From the NCBI GenBank assembly GCA_014729955.1, contig WJJA01000573.1:1-8208 (forward strand): a stretch of 8,208 bases of DNA, in the 5' to 3' direction. Each line of letters starts with the position of its first letter. Positions within the stretch are counted from its first letter, which is position 1. This DNA comes from a bacterium (GTDB lineage Bacteria > Electryoneota > Electryoneia > Electryoneales > Electryoneaceae). Shown here piece by piece: positions 1 through 6,796 of this stretch. Under the pieces are notes generated by a model. The model saw nothing but the letters and a program-made list of their open reading frames with translations. It was not told the origin of the DNA and searched no databases. Both the position numbers and the translations under genes were made by a program.

Positions 1-705
1 GCGTTAGACCGACTGACCGGTTCCCTCTCACGCGTAAGTGAGTTGATTGCCGTCGTTGTCCCGCCTCACCTGGGGGACGGCGTCCTCGAACGTGTTGAAC
101 TGGTTCGTCTTGCGGAAGGAAGGCTGCTTGTTGTACTGGAAATCTCCGGCGGGCTTGTCCGTACGGTTACACTTGATGTCACATCCAGAATCCGTGATCG
201 CGACAGGCAGCAGGTCGCTCGAGTTCTGAATCACAGGCTGGGTGGATTAACCCTGCGTGAAATCCGGAATACAGTGCACGAACGATTGGGCCATTTCCGG
301 GGCGATGTCACCCTTCTGCGGTCTCTGATCGATTTTTCAGATTATATCTTCGTGTACGATGCACCGGCAGAAGCGATCCTGGGTGAAACCCGATACGCGT
401 TGAATCAGCCTGAGTTCAGCAGTGTAGACATGATGCGGGGAGTCATCGAGATGCTCGAACATCGAGATAGCGTCGCGGGCATCCTGTCACGTCCCGGCCG
501 GTTGCGGGAAGGTGTGCAGATTTCCATCGGTAATGAGCTGGGACATGACGATTTTAACGGGTTCAGCGTGGTGGTGTCACCATTCGAGGTGGACGATGCC
601 CACGGACGCGTGGGAGTGATCGGTCCGAAACGAATGGACTATGGCCGTCATGCTGCAATCGTGCATTTCACGGCAGACGCTCTCAGAAAGAGCTGGCAGC
701 CCTGA
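1..705 (+). CDS. hrcA: Heat-inducible transcription repressor HrcA, 5' end cut by the window edge
   Basis: HrcA is a DNA-binding repressor of class I heat-shock genes. In the known family it binds the CIRCE inverted repeat and its activity depends on GroEL. The reading frame is open from base 1, so 234 C-terminal residues are visible. The family is usually about 340-350 residues, so the N-terminal winged-helix DNA-binding part lies left of the window. The visible part is the GAF-like and dimerisation region. The strongest signature is near the end: an IGNEL segment around residue 176, then GVIGPKRMDYGR around residues 205-216, the classic HrcA C-terminal block. The TTG at 43 could be mistaken for a start, but the upstream codons (ALDRLTGSLSRVSE) continue the family's usual sequence. 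grpE follows after 74 bases. Any CIRCE operator would normally lie upstream of hrcA and is not in view. No frameshift is seen. Confidence 0.95.
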   Translation, partial: ALDRLTGSLSRVSELIAVVVPPHLGDGVLERVELVRLAEGRLLVVLEISGGLVRTVTLDVTSRIRDRDRQQVARVLNHRLGGLTLREIRNTVHERLGHFRGDVTLLRSLIDFSDYIFVYDAPAEAILGETRYALNQPEFSSVDMMRGVIEMLEHRDSVAGILSRPGRLREGVQISIGNELGHDDFNGFSVVVSPFEVDDAHGRVGVIGPKRMDYGRHAAIVHFTADALRKSWQP

Positions 706-765
706 ACACCGGAACTGTAGCTGAATTCGTAAGTAGTATCCATGCAAAGGGTTACAACGACAAGC

Positions 766-770
766 AGGAG
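766..770 (+). promoter_or_regulatory. Ribosome binding site of grpE
   Basis: AGGAG lies 9 bases before the ATG at 780 and supports that start. The 74-base gap between hrcA and grpE shows no CIRCE half-sites (TTAGCACTC/GAGTGCTAA) and no convincing sigma-70 promoter, so grpE is probably read through from hrcA. Confidence 0.7.
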
Positions 771-779
771 ATAGCAGCA

Positions 780-1403
780 ATGAGCGCGGCGAAGACTCGC
801 GGACAGACGGACACGGAACAGAACAAAAGCCGGAACTCGTCTCCTCAGAATGAGGTGGAGCAACGTGATCCTGAAGAAAGCAGCTCAGAAAAGGGATTTC
901 ATTCTGAAGAGGATCGTTTCGAACTGACGGAAGTCGAAGAGAAATTGCAGCAGGCGCTGGACGAGAATGATCGTCTGCGCGATCAGATGCTGCGGGCACG
1001 CGCTGAGTTTGAGAATTACAAACGTCGACGCAGTTCCGACATCACGCAGCTTACACGAGAAGCGCTGGAAGGTGTACTCAGCGATATGCTGCCCGTATTG
1101 GATGATTTTGATCTTCTCCTCAACAACGCTGAATCGTCAAAGGACAAAGAAGCTCTGATTTCCGGGGCGAAAATGATTCAGAAGAAATTGCATGAGTTGC
1201 TTGAGAAACGTGGATTGGAACGTCTGGACGCTCAGGGCAAGGCCTTCGATCCCGATCAGCACGAAGCGTTGATGCAACATCCAAGCGCTGAGGTGGAGCC
1301 CGGCACTGTGATTATGGTGCATCAGCCGGGTTACAAGTTGGGAGACAAATTGCTGCGGCCAAGTCGCGTCGTGGTTGCAACGAATCCGGAAACGGGAGAC
1401 TAA
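780..1403 (+). CDS. grpE: Nucleotide exchange factor GrpE (Hsp70 cofactor)
   Basis: GrpE is the cytoplasmic dimer that releases ADP from DnaK and so resets the Hsp70 cycle with DnaJ. The protein has 207 residues, normal for the family. Residues 1-50 are polar, charged and probably disordered. A long coiled-coil helix follows at about 50-100, containing the family motif RARAEFENYKRR (72-83). LPVLDDFD lies at 104-111. The C-terminal beta domain holds GLERLDAQGKAFDPDQHEAL (145-164) and GYKLGDKLLRPSRVVVA (184-200), which in known structures contacts the DnaK nucleotide-binding domain. The ATG start has a good AGGAG site upstream. dnaJ follows after 3 bases, so the two are probably translationally coupled. 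dnaK, often the next gene in hrcA-grpE clusters, is absent here. Confidence 0.97.
   Translation: MSAAKTRGQTDTEQNKSRNSSPQNEVEQRDPEESSSEKGFHSEEDRFELTEVEEKLQQALDENDRLRDQMLRARAEFENYKRRRSSDITQLTREALEGVLSDMLPVLDDFDLLLNNAESSKDKEALISGAKMIQKKLHELLEKRGLERLDAQGKAFDPDQHEALMQHPSAEVEPGTVIMVHQPGYKLGDKLLRPSRVVVATNPETGD
1394..1398 (+). promoter_or_regulatory. Ribosome binding site of dnaJ inside the end of grpE
   Basis: GGGAG lies 8 bases before the GTG at 1407 and within the last codons of grpE. It supports the GTG as the dnaJ start and suggests coupling of the two genes. Confidence 0.6.
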
Positions 1404-1406
1404 GGC

Positions 1407-2585
1407 GTGGCCAAACGCGACTATTACGAAGTTCTTGGAATTGAAAAAAGCGCCGGCTCAGACGAGATCAAGCGCGCTTACCGCAAGCTTGCATTGCAGT
1501 ACCACCCCGACCGAAACGCCGACGACCCGGAAGCTGAGGCGAAGTTCAAGGAGATCGGCGAAGCGTACGCGGTCCTTTCCGACGGGGACAAGCGTGCGCG
1601 CTATGATCGTTTCGGTCATGACATGCCGGGCGCCGGCGGGTTCGGTGCCGGTGGATTCGGCGGCGGGTTCGACCCGATGGACATCTTCGAACAGGTGTTC
1701 CGCGGATTCGGTTTCGGAGGGATGGACGATATCTTCGGCGGAGGCCGGGGAGGCGGTCGACGAAGCGGACGGCGTACCGTACGCGGACGGGACATGCAGA
1801 TCAACCTGGCATTGTCTCTGGAAGACATCGCCGAAGGTACGACGAAAACCGTTCGGCTGAACCGTTTCGAAAAATGTGAAACATGCGAAGGCAGCGGCGC
1901 TGAACCCGGTTCAACTCCGGAAACCTGTTCGACCTGCGGTGGCGCCGGCGAAGTGCGACAGGTGACGCGCTCTTTCATCGGGCAGGTTGTCAATGTCACC
2001 ACCTGCCCGACCTGCAATGGCACAGGTCAGAACATTACCAGGAAATGTCGTGATTGCAACGGAGAAGGTCGCGCCAAGGTAGAATCCAAGGTTAAGATCG
2101 GCGTTCCTGCCGGCGTGGCGGAAGGGCACTACATTACAATGCGGGGCGAAGGTCACGCCGGCCCGCACGGGGGGCCGTCCGGAGACCTTCTCGTCGTATT
2201 CGAAGAAAAAGAGCACCCGTTGTTCGAACGACATGACGAGAACCTGTTGTTTGATCTTCGCATTTCTATCGCGGACGCTGTGTTGGGCTCAACGGTGGAA
2301 ATTCCAACCCTGGACGGAAGTGTTGAGCTGGATATTCCTGCCGCGATTCAACCGGGGACAATTCTTCGCGTCAAACACAAGGGGCTGCGGCGTCTGCAGG
2401 CGAGTGGTCGAGGCGACCTGCTGGTTCGTGTCAATCCCTGGATACCTCAGAGGATCAATTCGGATCTGAAGCAAACCTTTAAGAAGATGAAAGATGAAGA
2501 GGCTTTGCAGCCCCCTCTTCCCGAAGAACAGAAGAGCTTCTTCAAGAAAATGAAGGACGCGATTTTCGGAGATTCAGCGGGGTAA
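1407..2585 (+). CDS. dnaJ: Chaperone protein DnaJ (type I Hsp40)
   Basis: DnaJ delivers unfolded clients to DnaK and stimulates its ATPase. The protein has 392 residues with the complete type I layout. The J domain spans about 4-70 with the catalytic HPD at 33-35. A Gly/Phe-rich linker covers about 75-120. The zinc-binding region has four CxxCxGxG repeats at 157-164, 174-181, 200-207 and 214-221, all cysteines intact, so it should bind two zinc ions. The substrate-binding beta domains follow to about residue 345. The tail (350-392) is longer than the minimal fold and contains FKKMKD twice (358-363 and 379-384). The GTG start gives the canonical N-terminus MAKRDYYEVLG. The gene starts 3 bases after grpE and ends 14 bases before the next gene. 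Its partner DnaK is not in this window. Confidence 0.98.
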   Translation: MAKRDYYEVLGIEKSAGSDEIKRAYRKLALQYHPDRNADDPEAEAKFKEIGEAYAVLSDGDKRARYDRFGHDMPGAGGFGAGGFGGGFDPMDIFEQVFRGFGFGGMDDIFGGGRGGGRRSGRRTVRGRDMQINLALSLEDIAEGTTKTVRLNRFEKCETCEGSGAEPGSTPETCSTCGGAGEVRQVTRSFIGQVVNVTTCPTCNGTGQNITRKCRDCNGEGRAKVESKVKIGVPAGVAEGHYITMRGEGHAGPHGGPSGDLLVVFEEKEHPLFERHDENLLFDLRISIADAVLGSTVEIPTLDGSVELDIPAAIQPGTILRVKHKGLRRLQASGRGDLLVRVNPWIPQRINSDLKQTFKKMKDEEALQPPLPEEQKSFFKKMKDAIFGDSAG

Positions 2586-2599
2586 TCGCCGGAAGGCTT

Positions 2600-3157
2600 A
2601 TGGCATCGGATGGAAAACCTCCTCTAAAAGAATCCAGTGTACGCTGGGCTTTTACGTCCGGCGAACTGCGTATTCTGATCATCCTGGCTGTTATTATTCT
2701 GTCAGGCATTGTCCTGCTGCAGTTGAAACGCATGTGGGAATACCGATCACTGGGTCCGGTTGTGGTTACTCAGATCGACACCACGGCATCGAAGAGTGCG
2801 CTGCAAGGCAGCTCCACAAACGCTCCAGCCGAGACCGACAGCGAGCAAATCCCTCAAAAAGGTGGTTATCTTTCCGGCGAAGCGGGCAATGGGAAACGAA
2901 ATTCCTTACATTCCACCGCGTCGAGGAGAAGCCCTGAAAAGGGAACGCTTAATTCACTGGAAAGACTGAATATCAATCGGGCCACAGCAAAGCAGTTGGA
3001 AGAGCTGCCGGGTGTGGGTCCGGTGTTGGCCGGTCGTATTGTGGCGCATAGAAACAACTATGGTCCATTCCGGGAAACGCGTGACCTTCTGCTTGTCAGG
3101 GGCATTGGACCGAAAACGTTGGCACGTTTAGATACACTTGTGACAGTTCTACCGTAA
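2600..3157 (+). CDS. Membrane-anchored helix-hairpin-helix protein, ComEA-like
   Basis: The protein has 185 residues. The N-terminal 22 residues are polar, followed by one hydrophobic helix at about 24-42 without a cleavage motif, which suggests a signal anchor. Residues 50-120 are polar, Ser/Thr/Gly-rich and probably disordered. The C-terminus is a tandem helix-hairpin-helix unit. The first is LNINRATAKQLEELPGVGPV (123-142), continuing through AGRIVAHRNNYGPF. The second is LLLVRGIGPKTLARL (163-177). The INxA...L..LPGVG...A..I pattern is that of ComEA, the DNA receptor of competence systems, and of related DNA-binding domains. The domain should face outside the cytoplasm. The usual ComEA N-terminal SLBB domain is missing, so DNA uptake is only an inference. 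A GGAAGG site lies 3 bases before the ATG, which is close. The gene sits 14 bases after dnaJ in the same operon. Confidence 0.85.
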   Translation: MASDGKPPLKESSVRWAFTSGELRILIILAVIILSGIVLLQLKRMWEYRSLGPVVVTQIDTTASKSALQGSSTNAPAETDSEQIPQKGGYLSGEAGNGKRNSLHSTASRRSPEKGTLNSLERLNINRATAKQLEELPGVGPVLAGRIVAHRNNYGPFRETRDLLLVRGIGPKTLARLDTLVTVLP

Positions 3158-3178
3158 ACCTGCGCTGAGGAGAGCCTC

Positions 3179-4429
3179 ATGGCCGTCCCGGAGACCGATA
3201 AGCTGAATCCGACGGGGAGTTGGATTCTTCGCATCCTGATCGTGATCCTGCTGGTTTTCATGCTTGCCAGTATTCTTTATCCCCAAAAGCTGTGGCGCAA
3301 GCAGGACGCGCTGATCGAGGACAGCCGTGAACGGATGGATAACTTGAACAAAGTCGTTCTTCGTTATCATGACGTGAAGAACTATTATGTGGCTTCTGTC
3401 GATTCACTCCAGGCATTCATGGAAACCGACAGCATTGACGTGAAAGCGCCTGTCATCGAATATGAGCGTCTCTCCCTTTACGATGCGGAAAACGACTCAA
3501 TCCTGATCGGGTTTACCGATACATTTCACTACAGCAGGATAACCGCCGAAGAAATCAATGAAGATTCCGTAGTGCTGACCTTGCATCCTGAAGAGGATTT
3601 TGCCGAGATCCTGCACCCCGTCAGCTGGTCGCTGGCGGCCCGTCGCGGGTTGACCACCTTTGCGCGGGGCAAGGGCGATGACGACATTTACTGGATCGCC
3701 TATTCGGATGGTGAGATCAAACGCCATGATTTCGAATGGGAACCCTTCCAGGTCGCAAGCAAAGACTACATTCTTTTCCGCAAGTTGGATGAAATCTGGA
3801 CCGATCCCATCTCAGGTCAGCCGTATGAACTGTCCTTGAACACTCGTCTTACCCTGTATGGAGAAGTGGAGTTCACCAAGCATCGGAATCCTGTAGAGGA
3901 ATCTGTTGTCGGGAATCAACTTGCTAAGAACCTTGTAATGAACCTTCTTGCACGACGGGCGCGTGGAGCTCTGGATGTCTTCCTGAAGGAATCGGAAGAT
4001 TCATCCCTCTATGAACAGCAACTTGAATTGGCGGATGATTTCTTTGAAGAAGAAGTTATCAAGATGAGCAAAATGCGTCGGCCGACATCCGTAGAGAATG
4101 AAACGCAGGTCACTGTTCCAATCGATTCCGTTTCTTATTACGAGGATCAAAAGGTGATCCGCAACAAGCTTTTCCGCATCGTGCTGGATGACCAGATCCG
4201 AAAATGGGAAGAGCGTGCTGATGTGCAGGATCTTCTTCCGCACCTGAGCTATGATGAGAGTTATCAGATTTCGGAGATCGATACGGTGGGTGTATTGATT
4301 GAGCCGCCGTTTGATGGTGAGTACAAGCTCGAAGATAAGACATTTCTGGACAAGGTATTCAGCGTTGGACCGATCGAAAATCCGGGGTATATTGAAAACA
4401 ACGACCTGTCCTGGGAAGAAAAACGCTGA
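3179..4429 (+). CDS. Single-pass membrane protein of unknown function, 416 residues
   Basis: I do not recognise a named family. The start is supported by GAGGAGA at 3167-3173, 5 bases before the ATG. A short polar N-terminus is followed by a hydrophobic helix at about 16-34, then a charged helix (about 38-62) and a large hydrophilic, acidic domain to residue 416. With no lysine- or arginine-rich N-terminus and no signal peptidase site, it is most simply an N-in signal anchor with the bulk outside the cytoplasm. The order of helix, charged helix, NYY..SVDSLQAFM (68-81) and DPISGQPYEL (209-218) loosely recalls type II secretion pseudopilins, but the prepilin peptidase motif (G-FTLIE) is absent and the protein is far longer. 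There are no cysteines. It lies 21 bases after the ComEA-like gene and 21 bases before the PilM/GspL-like gene, which suggests a common envelope role. Confidence 0.8.
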   Translation: MAVPETDKLNPTGSWILRILIVILLVFMLASILYPQKLWRKQDALIEDSRERMDNLNKVVLRYHDVKNYYVASVDSLQAFMETDSIDVKAPVIEYERLSLYDAENDSILIGFTDTFHYSRITAEEINEDSVVLTLHPEEDFAEILHPVSWSLAARRGLTTFARGKGDDDIYWIAYSDGEIKRHDFEWEPFQVASKDYILFRKLDEIWTDPISGQPYELSLNTRLTLYGEVEFTKHRNPVEESVVGNQLAKNLVMNLLARRARGALDVFLKESEDSSLYEQQLELADDFFEEEVIKMSKMRRPTSVENETQVTVPIDSVSYYEDQKVIRNKLFRIVLDDQIRKWEERADVQDLLPHLSYDESYQISEIDTVGVLIEPPFDGEYKLEDKTFLDKVFSVGPIENPGYIENNDLSWEEKR

Positions 4430-4450
4430 TCTATCGTAGGGGATGCCGGT

Positions 4451-6181
4451 ATGGCGGAGGACGTTGGTGCCTCCATATTTCGCCTTCGTTGGGATCTGGA
4501 TGAGCTTGTATTAGAGGAGTATCTGCCTGACGGTCGCTATGTGAAGCGAGCGGACCCGGGAGTCGGGATTCCGCCGACGCCGCTGGCGGCTTCTCATCCT
4601 GAATTGTCAGCCTTGCTCGGCGAAACCATGAAAAAGATTCGCCGGGGATGGCTGGGCTCCAACCATACTCTCAACATCGCCCTCACCCCGCCCTGGGGTT
4701 ATGCATGGTTGCTCGAACCACCTTCCATGAACGATGAAGAAGAACTGGAAGACTTCATCCTGTGGGAACTGGAAAACCATGTGGAAGGCGATCTGGATGA
4801 CTACATCTATGCCTGGCAACCGCTTGGCGATCAGGTCTACGCCATTGTAATTCGCCCCGAACTGCTTGGGTTCTGGAATAAGCTCGCCCGCGAACATGAT
4901 GTTTCGCTCGGACAGATCACGTTGCAGGCCGGTCTTGCGGACGGTGAAATCGAGGAAAGCGCCGATCTGCTTGCCTTGTACAAGCTCTGGAGGCAACGTC
5001 AGGGTCTGTCGGCCGAAGCGTTGCCGGACGAAAAACAGTCTGTTGCAGCACCGGAGCCCACGACTCAAAAACCTCCAGAAAAACCACCGGCTCAGCCCGG
5101 GCCGGAAACACAACAGCAAGGTCCTGCACCTGTTGAGGACGAAGCTGATGCGTTCCAGGAACTCTTCGGAGGTTCGGAAGAACAATCTGAGCCGGAAGCG
5201 GAATCGGTTCCGTCTGAAACGTCTTCAAAATCCCCGTCAGACTCGAGTGTAGATGATGAACTGGCCGACTGGCTCGCTCATCCCGCAGAAATGCCGGATG
5301 AGAAGCCGAAGGCGAAGGCGTCCGAACCGCCCCCGATGAAAACCGTGGATGAGGAACTCCAGGACTGGCTTACTCATCCTGCGGAAATGCCGGACCAGTC
5401 TCCCGTCTCGCAAGCCGCTGATCCCCCACCGCCCCTGGATGATGAGGCAGAGTCATCTGACGACCTACATGCAACGCAGGAAGCAACGGATACGCCCCCC
5501 CGGAGGCCGGCACCGGTTGACGATGACGATCTGGATGATCTACTCGACGATGAAGACGACGATGAGGAAGTACGTTATAAGCCGAAACGCAGTCCGGTTC
5601 CCCTGATCATAGCCGCGCTGGTCATCGTGATTGCTGCCGGGGTTTACTTCATGAAGGATCGTATTTTTAGCGAGTCCGAGCCGTCGGATCAACCGATTGC
5701 AGAAGACACCACTGAAGTAGTCCCGGAACCGGAGACACCTCCCTCCTCCGCCGGAGTTATCACCAATGTGATGCGCGCAGCCGATACGCTGGGAGTTCGC
5801 ACGCCAACCCTCATTCTCACAGGCGATGCATTGACCGTCACCGCAAACGGAGCTTCTTCCAACATTGACCGCTGGGCCAATACCGTGTTGCAGGACAACG
5901 GCATCCTGGAGGGCAGTCTGAGCGGCCCTGTGTCTGCGTCTGATCAGCAACGAGCGGGTTTCAGACTAAACCCTGCGGACGAGACAGGCATGACACTCGC
6001 TCAGTTTGAATCCCTCGTGAACTCATTGGGATTAAAAGTCCTCGATCACGGAATTGTGCGTGCCTCGAAAGATGATCTTCGCGAGCTATTTGAGGCCATG
6101 GCTTCTTCTAGACAGCGTCCATTCCGCCTTTCTGCCCACGACAACGGCATGGGAAGCTATCACGTGGTCGTGATGCCGTGA
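4451..6181 (+). CDS. PilM/GspL-like single-pass membrane protein with long acidic linker
   Basis: The protein has 576 residues in four parts. (1) Residues 1-185 are cytoplasmic and resemble part of the PilM/GspL actin-like fold: LNIALTPPWGYAWLLEPPSM (74-93), EEELEDFILWELENHV (96-111) and the following strand and helix match the spacing of the PilM region 'LP ... eEl...I.wE...yi'. (2) Residues 190-375 are acidic, proline-rich and probably disordered, with four short acidic-hydrophobic motifs. (3) A membrane helix spans about 382-400. (4) Residues 405-576 should be periplasmic; the final 140 look like an alpha/beta fold, possibly the ferredoxin-like type of PilN/PilO or GspL. In type IV pilus and type II secretion systems such proteins link the cytoplasmic ATPase to the envelope. 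The nucleotide-binding signatures of full-length PilM are not evident, and no pilin, secretin or ATPase gene is in view. The similarity call is mine by eye. rsmD overlaps its stop by 4 bases. Confidence 0.75.
   Translation: MAEDVGASIFRLRWDLDELVLEEYLPDGRYVKRADPGVGIPPTPLAASHPELSALLGETMKKIRRGWLGSNHTLNIALTPPWGYAWLLEPPSMNDEEELEDFILWELENHVEGDLDDYIYAWQPLGDQVYAIVIRPELLGFWNKLAREHDVSLGQITLQAGLADGEIEESADLLALYKLWRQRQGLSAEALPDEKQSVAAPEPTTQKPPEKPPAQPGPETQQQGPAPVEDEADAFQELFGGSEEQSEPEAESVPSETSSKSPSDSSVDDELADWLAHPAEMPDEKPKAKASEPPPMKTVDEELQDWLTHPAEMPDQSPVSQAADPPPPLDDEAESSDDLHATQEATDTPPRRPAPVDDDDLDDLLDDEDDDEEVRYKPKRSPVPLIIAALVIVIAAGVYFMKDRIFSESEPSDQPIAEDTTEVVPEPETPPSSAGVITNVMRAADTLGVRTPTLILTGDALTVTANGASSNIDRWANTVLQDNGILEGSLSGPVSASDQQRAGFRLNPADETGMTLAQFESLVNSLGLKVLDHGIVRASKDDLRELFEAMASSRQRPFRLSAHDNGMGSYHVVVMP
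5249..5431 (+). repeat. Two-copy in-frame direct repeat, 96-base period, in the acidic linker
   Basis: Copy 1 covers codons 267-295 and copy 2 covers codons 299-327 of the PilM/GspL-like gene (5249-5335 and 5345-5431). Both encode VD(D/E)EL-x-DWL-x-HPAEMPD followed by a looser segment ending in PPP. Over the first 17 codons, 8 are identical, 6 differ only synonymously and 3 change the residue. The duplication is therefore not recent, and the peptide has been kept. Confidence 0.85.
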
Positions 6182-6726
6182 GACTGACCGGCGGTGAAGG
6201 CAAAGGACGCAAACTGGCATCACCCCCTCCCTTTGTTCGTCCCACTTCGGCACGTACCCGAGAAGTGCTCTTCAATATCCTCCAGTCCCGCATTCGGGAG
6301 ACATCCGTTCTCGATCTGTTTGCGGGCTCCGGCTTGCTGGGAATCGAGGCACTTGCACGAGGTGCAGCGGACGCGACCTTTATCGAAGAGAAACGTCCTG
6401 CGGTTCAGGTAATACAGAAAAACCTGAAATCATGCGGGTTTGAAGAACGCGGACGGGTCATTCAGGCTGAAGTGTTTCAATGGTTGAAACGGCAGAGTCA
6501 ACAGGAAGGACGATATGAGCTCATCTTTGCTGATCCTCCATACAATTATCCGGAACTTGTAGAACTACCTTCAAAGGTGATATCCTCGGGATTGCTGACA
6601 TTTCAAGGCGAATTCATTCTGGAAGTCTCTTCAAGACTCGAGATCCCGACCCCTGCAGACGCACGATTGTGGAAACGAAAGAACCTCGGCGATACCACCC
6701 TGTTGTTTTTCACGTACGGTGACTAA
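6178..6726 (+). CDS. rsmD: 16S rRNA (guanine(966)-N2)-methyltransferase RsmD
   Basis: RsmD methylates the N2 of G966 in 16S rRNA using S-adenosylmethionine, in the cytoplasm during 30S assembly. The protein has 182 residues, typical for the family. The start gives MRLTGGEGKGRKL, matching the family N-terminus MRI(I/T)GG..KGRKL, followed by RPTSARTREVLFNIL (21-35), the conserved RPT-RE block. The SAM-binding loop is DLFAGSGLLGIEALARGA (46-63). The catalytic N-methyltransferase motif is FADPPYN (117-123). The GTG start overlaps the previous stop in GTGA, without a clear ribosome binding site, so translation probably depends on the upstream gene. In many genomes coaD follows rsmD; here a convergent gene follows, and the reading unit ends. 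Confidence 0.95.
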   Translation: MRLTGGEGKGRKLASPPPFVRPTSARTREVLFNILQSRIRETSVLDLFAGSGLLGIEALARGAADATFIEEKRPAVQVIQKNLKSCGFEERGRVIQAEVFQWLKRQSQQEGRYELIFADPPYNYPELVELPSKVISSGLLTFQGEFILEVSSRLEIPTPADARLWKRKNLGDTTLLFFTYGD

Positions 6727-6760
6727 AAAGACCCTGTCCGCATTCATTCGCGAACAGGGT
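6724..6760 (-). terminator. Rho-independent terminator of the minus-strand gene, between convergent genes
   Basis: ACCCTGT (6731-6737) pairs perfectly with ACAGGGT (6754-6760), with three more pairs inside after one mismatch and a short loop. Read on the minus strand, the stem is followed by CTTTTT (complement of 6725-6730), as expected of an intrinsic terminator. It lies 36 bases after the stop at 6797. On the plus strand the stem starts 4 bases after the rsmD stop but is followed by TTGGCATTG, so it would be a weak terminator in that direction. Confidence 0.75.
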
Positions 6761-6796
6761 TGGCATTGTGATCCGGGTACAAAGGACCGAAGCAGA

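Noticed and set aside
706..779. Possible CIRCE or promoter in the hrcA-grpE gap
   Set aside because: No TTAGCACTC/GAGTGCTAA half-sites are present, and a TAGTAT at 734-739 has no matching -35 at usable spacing.
577..999. 140-codon minus-strand open frame across the hrcA/grpE junction
   Set aside because: It overlaps two well-supported genes in antisense, has no recognisable domain, and reads as low-complexity shadow sequence.
1616..2023. Proline-rich 135-codon minus-strand open frame inside dnaJ
   Set aside because: The prolines are the complement of the Gly/Phe-rich and zinc-finger codons of dnaJ, so it is a shadow.
4607..5185. 192-codon minus-strand open frame inside the PilM/GspL-like gene
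   Set aside because: It lies wholly antisense to a gene with a coherent domain structure and shows no family motif of its own.
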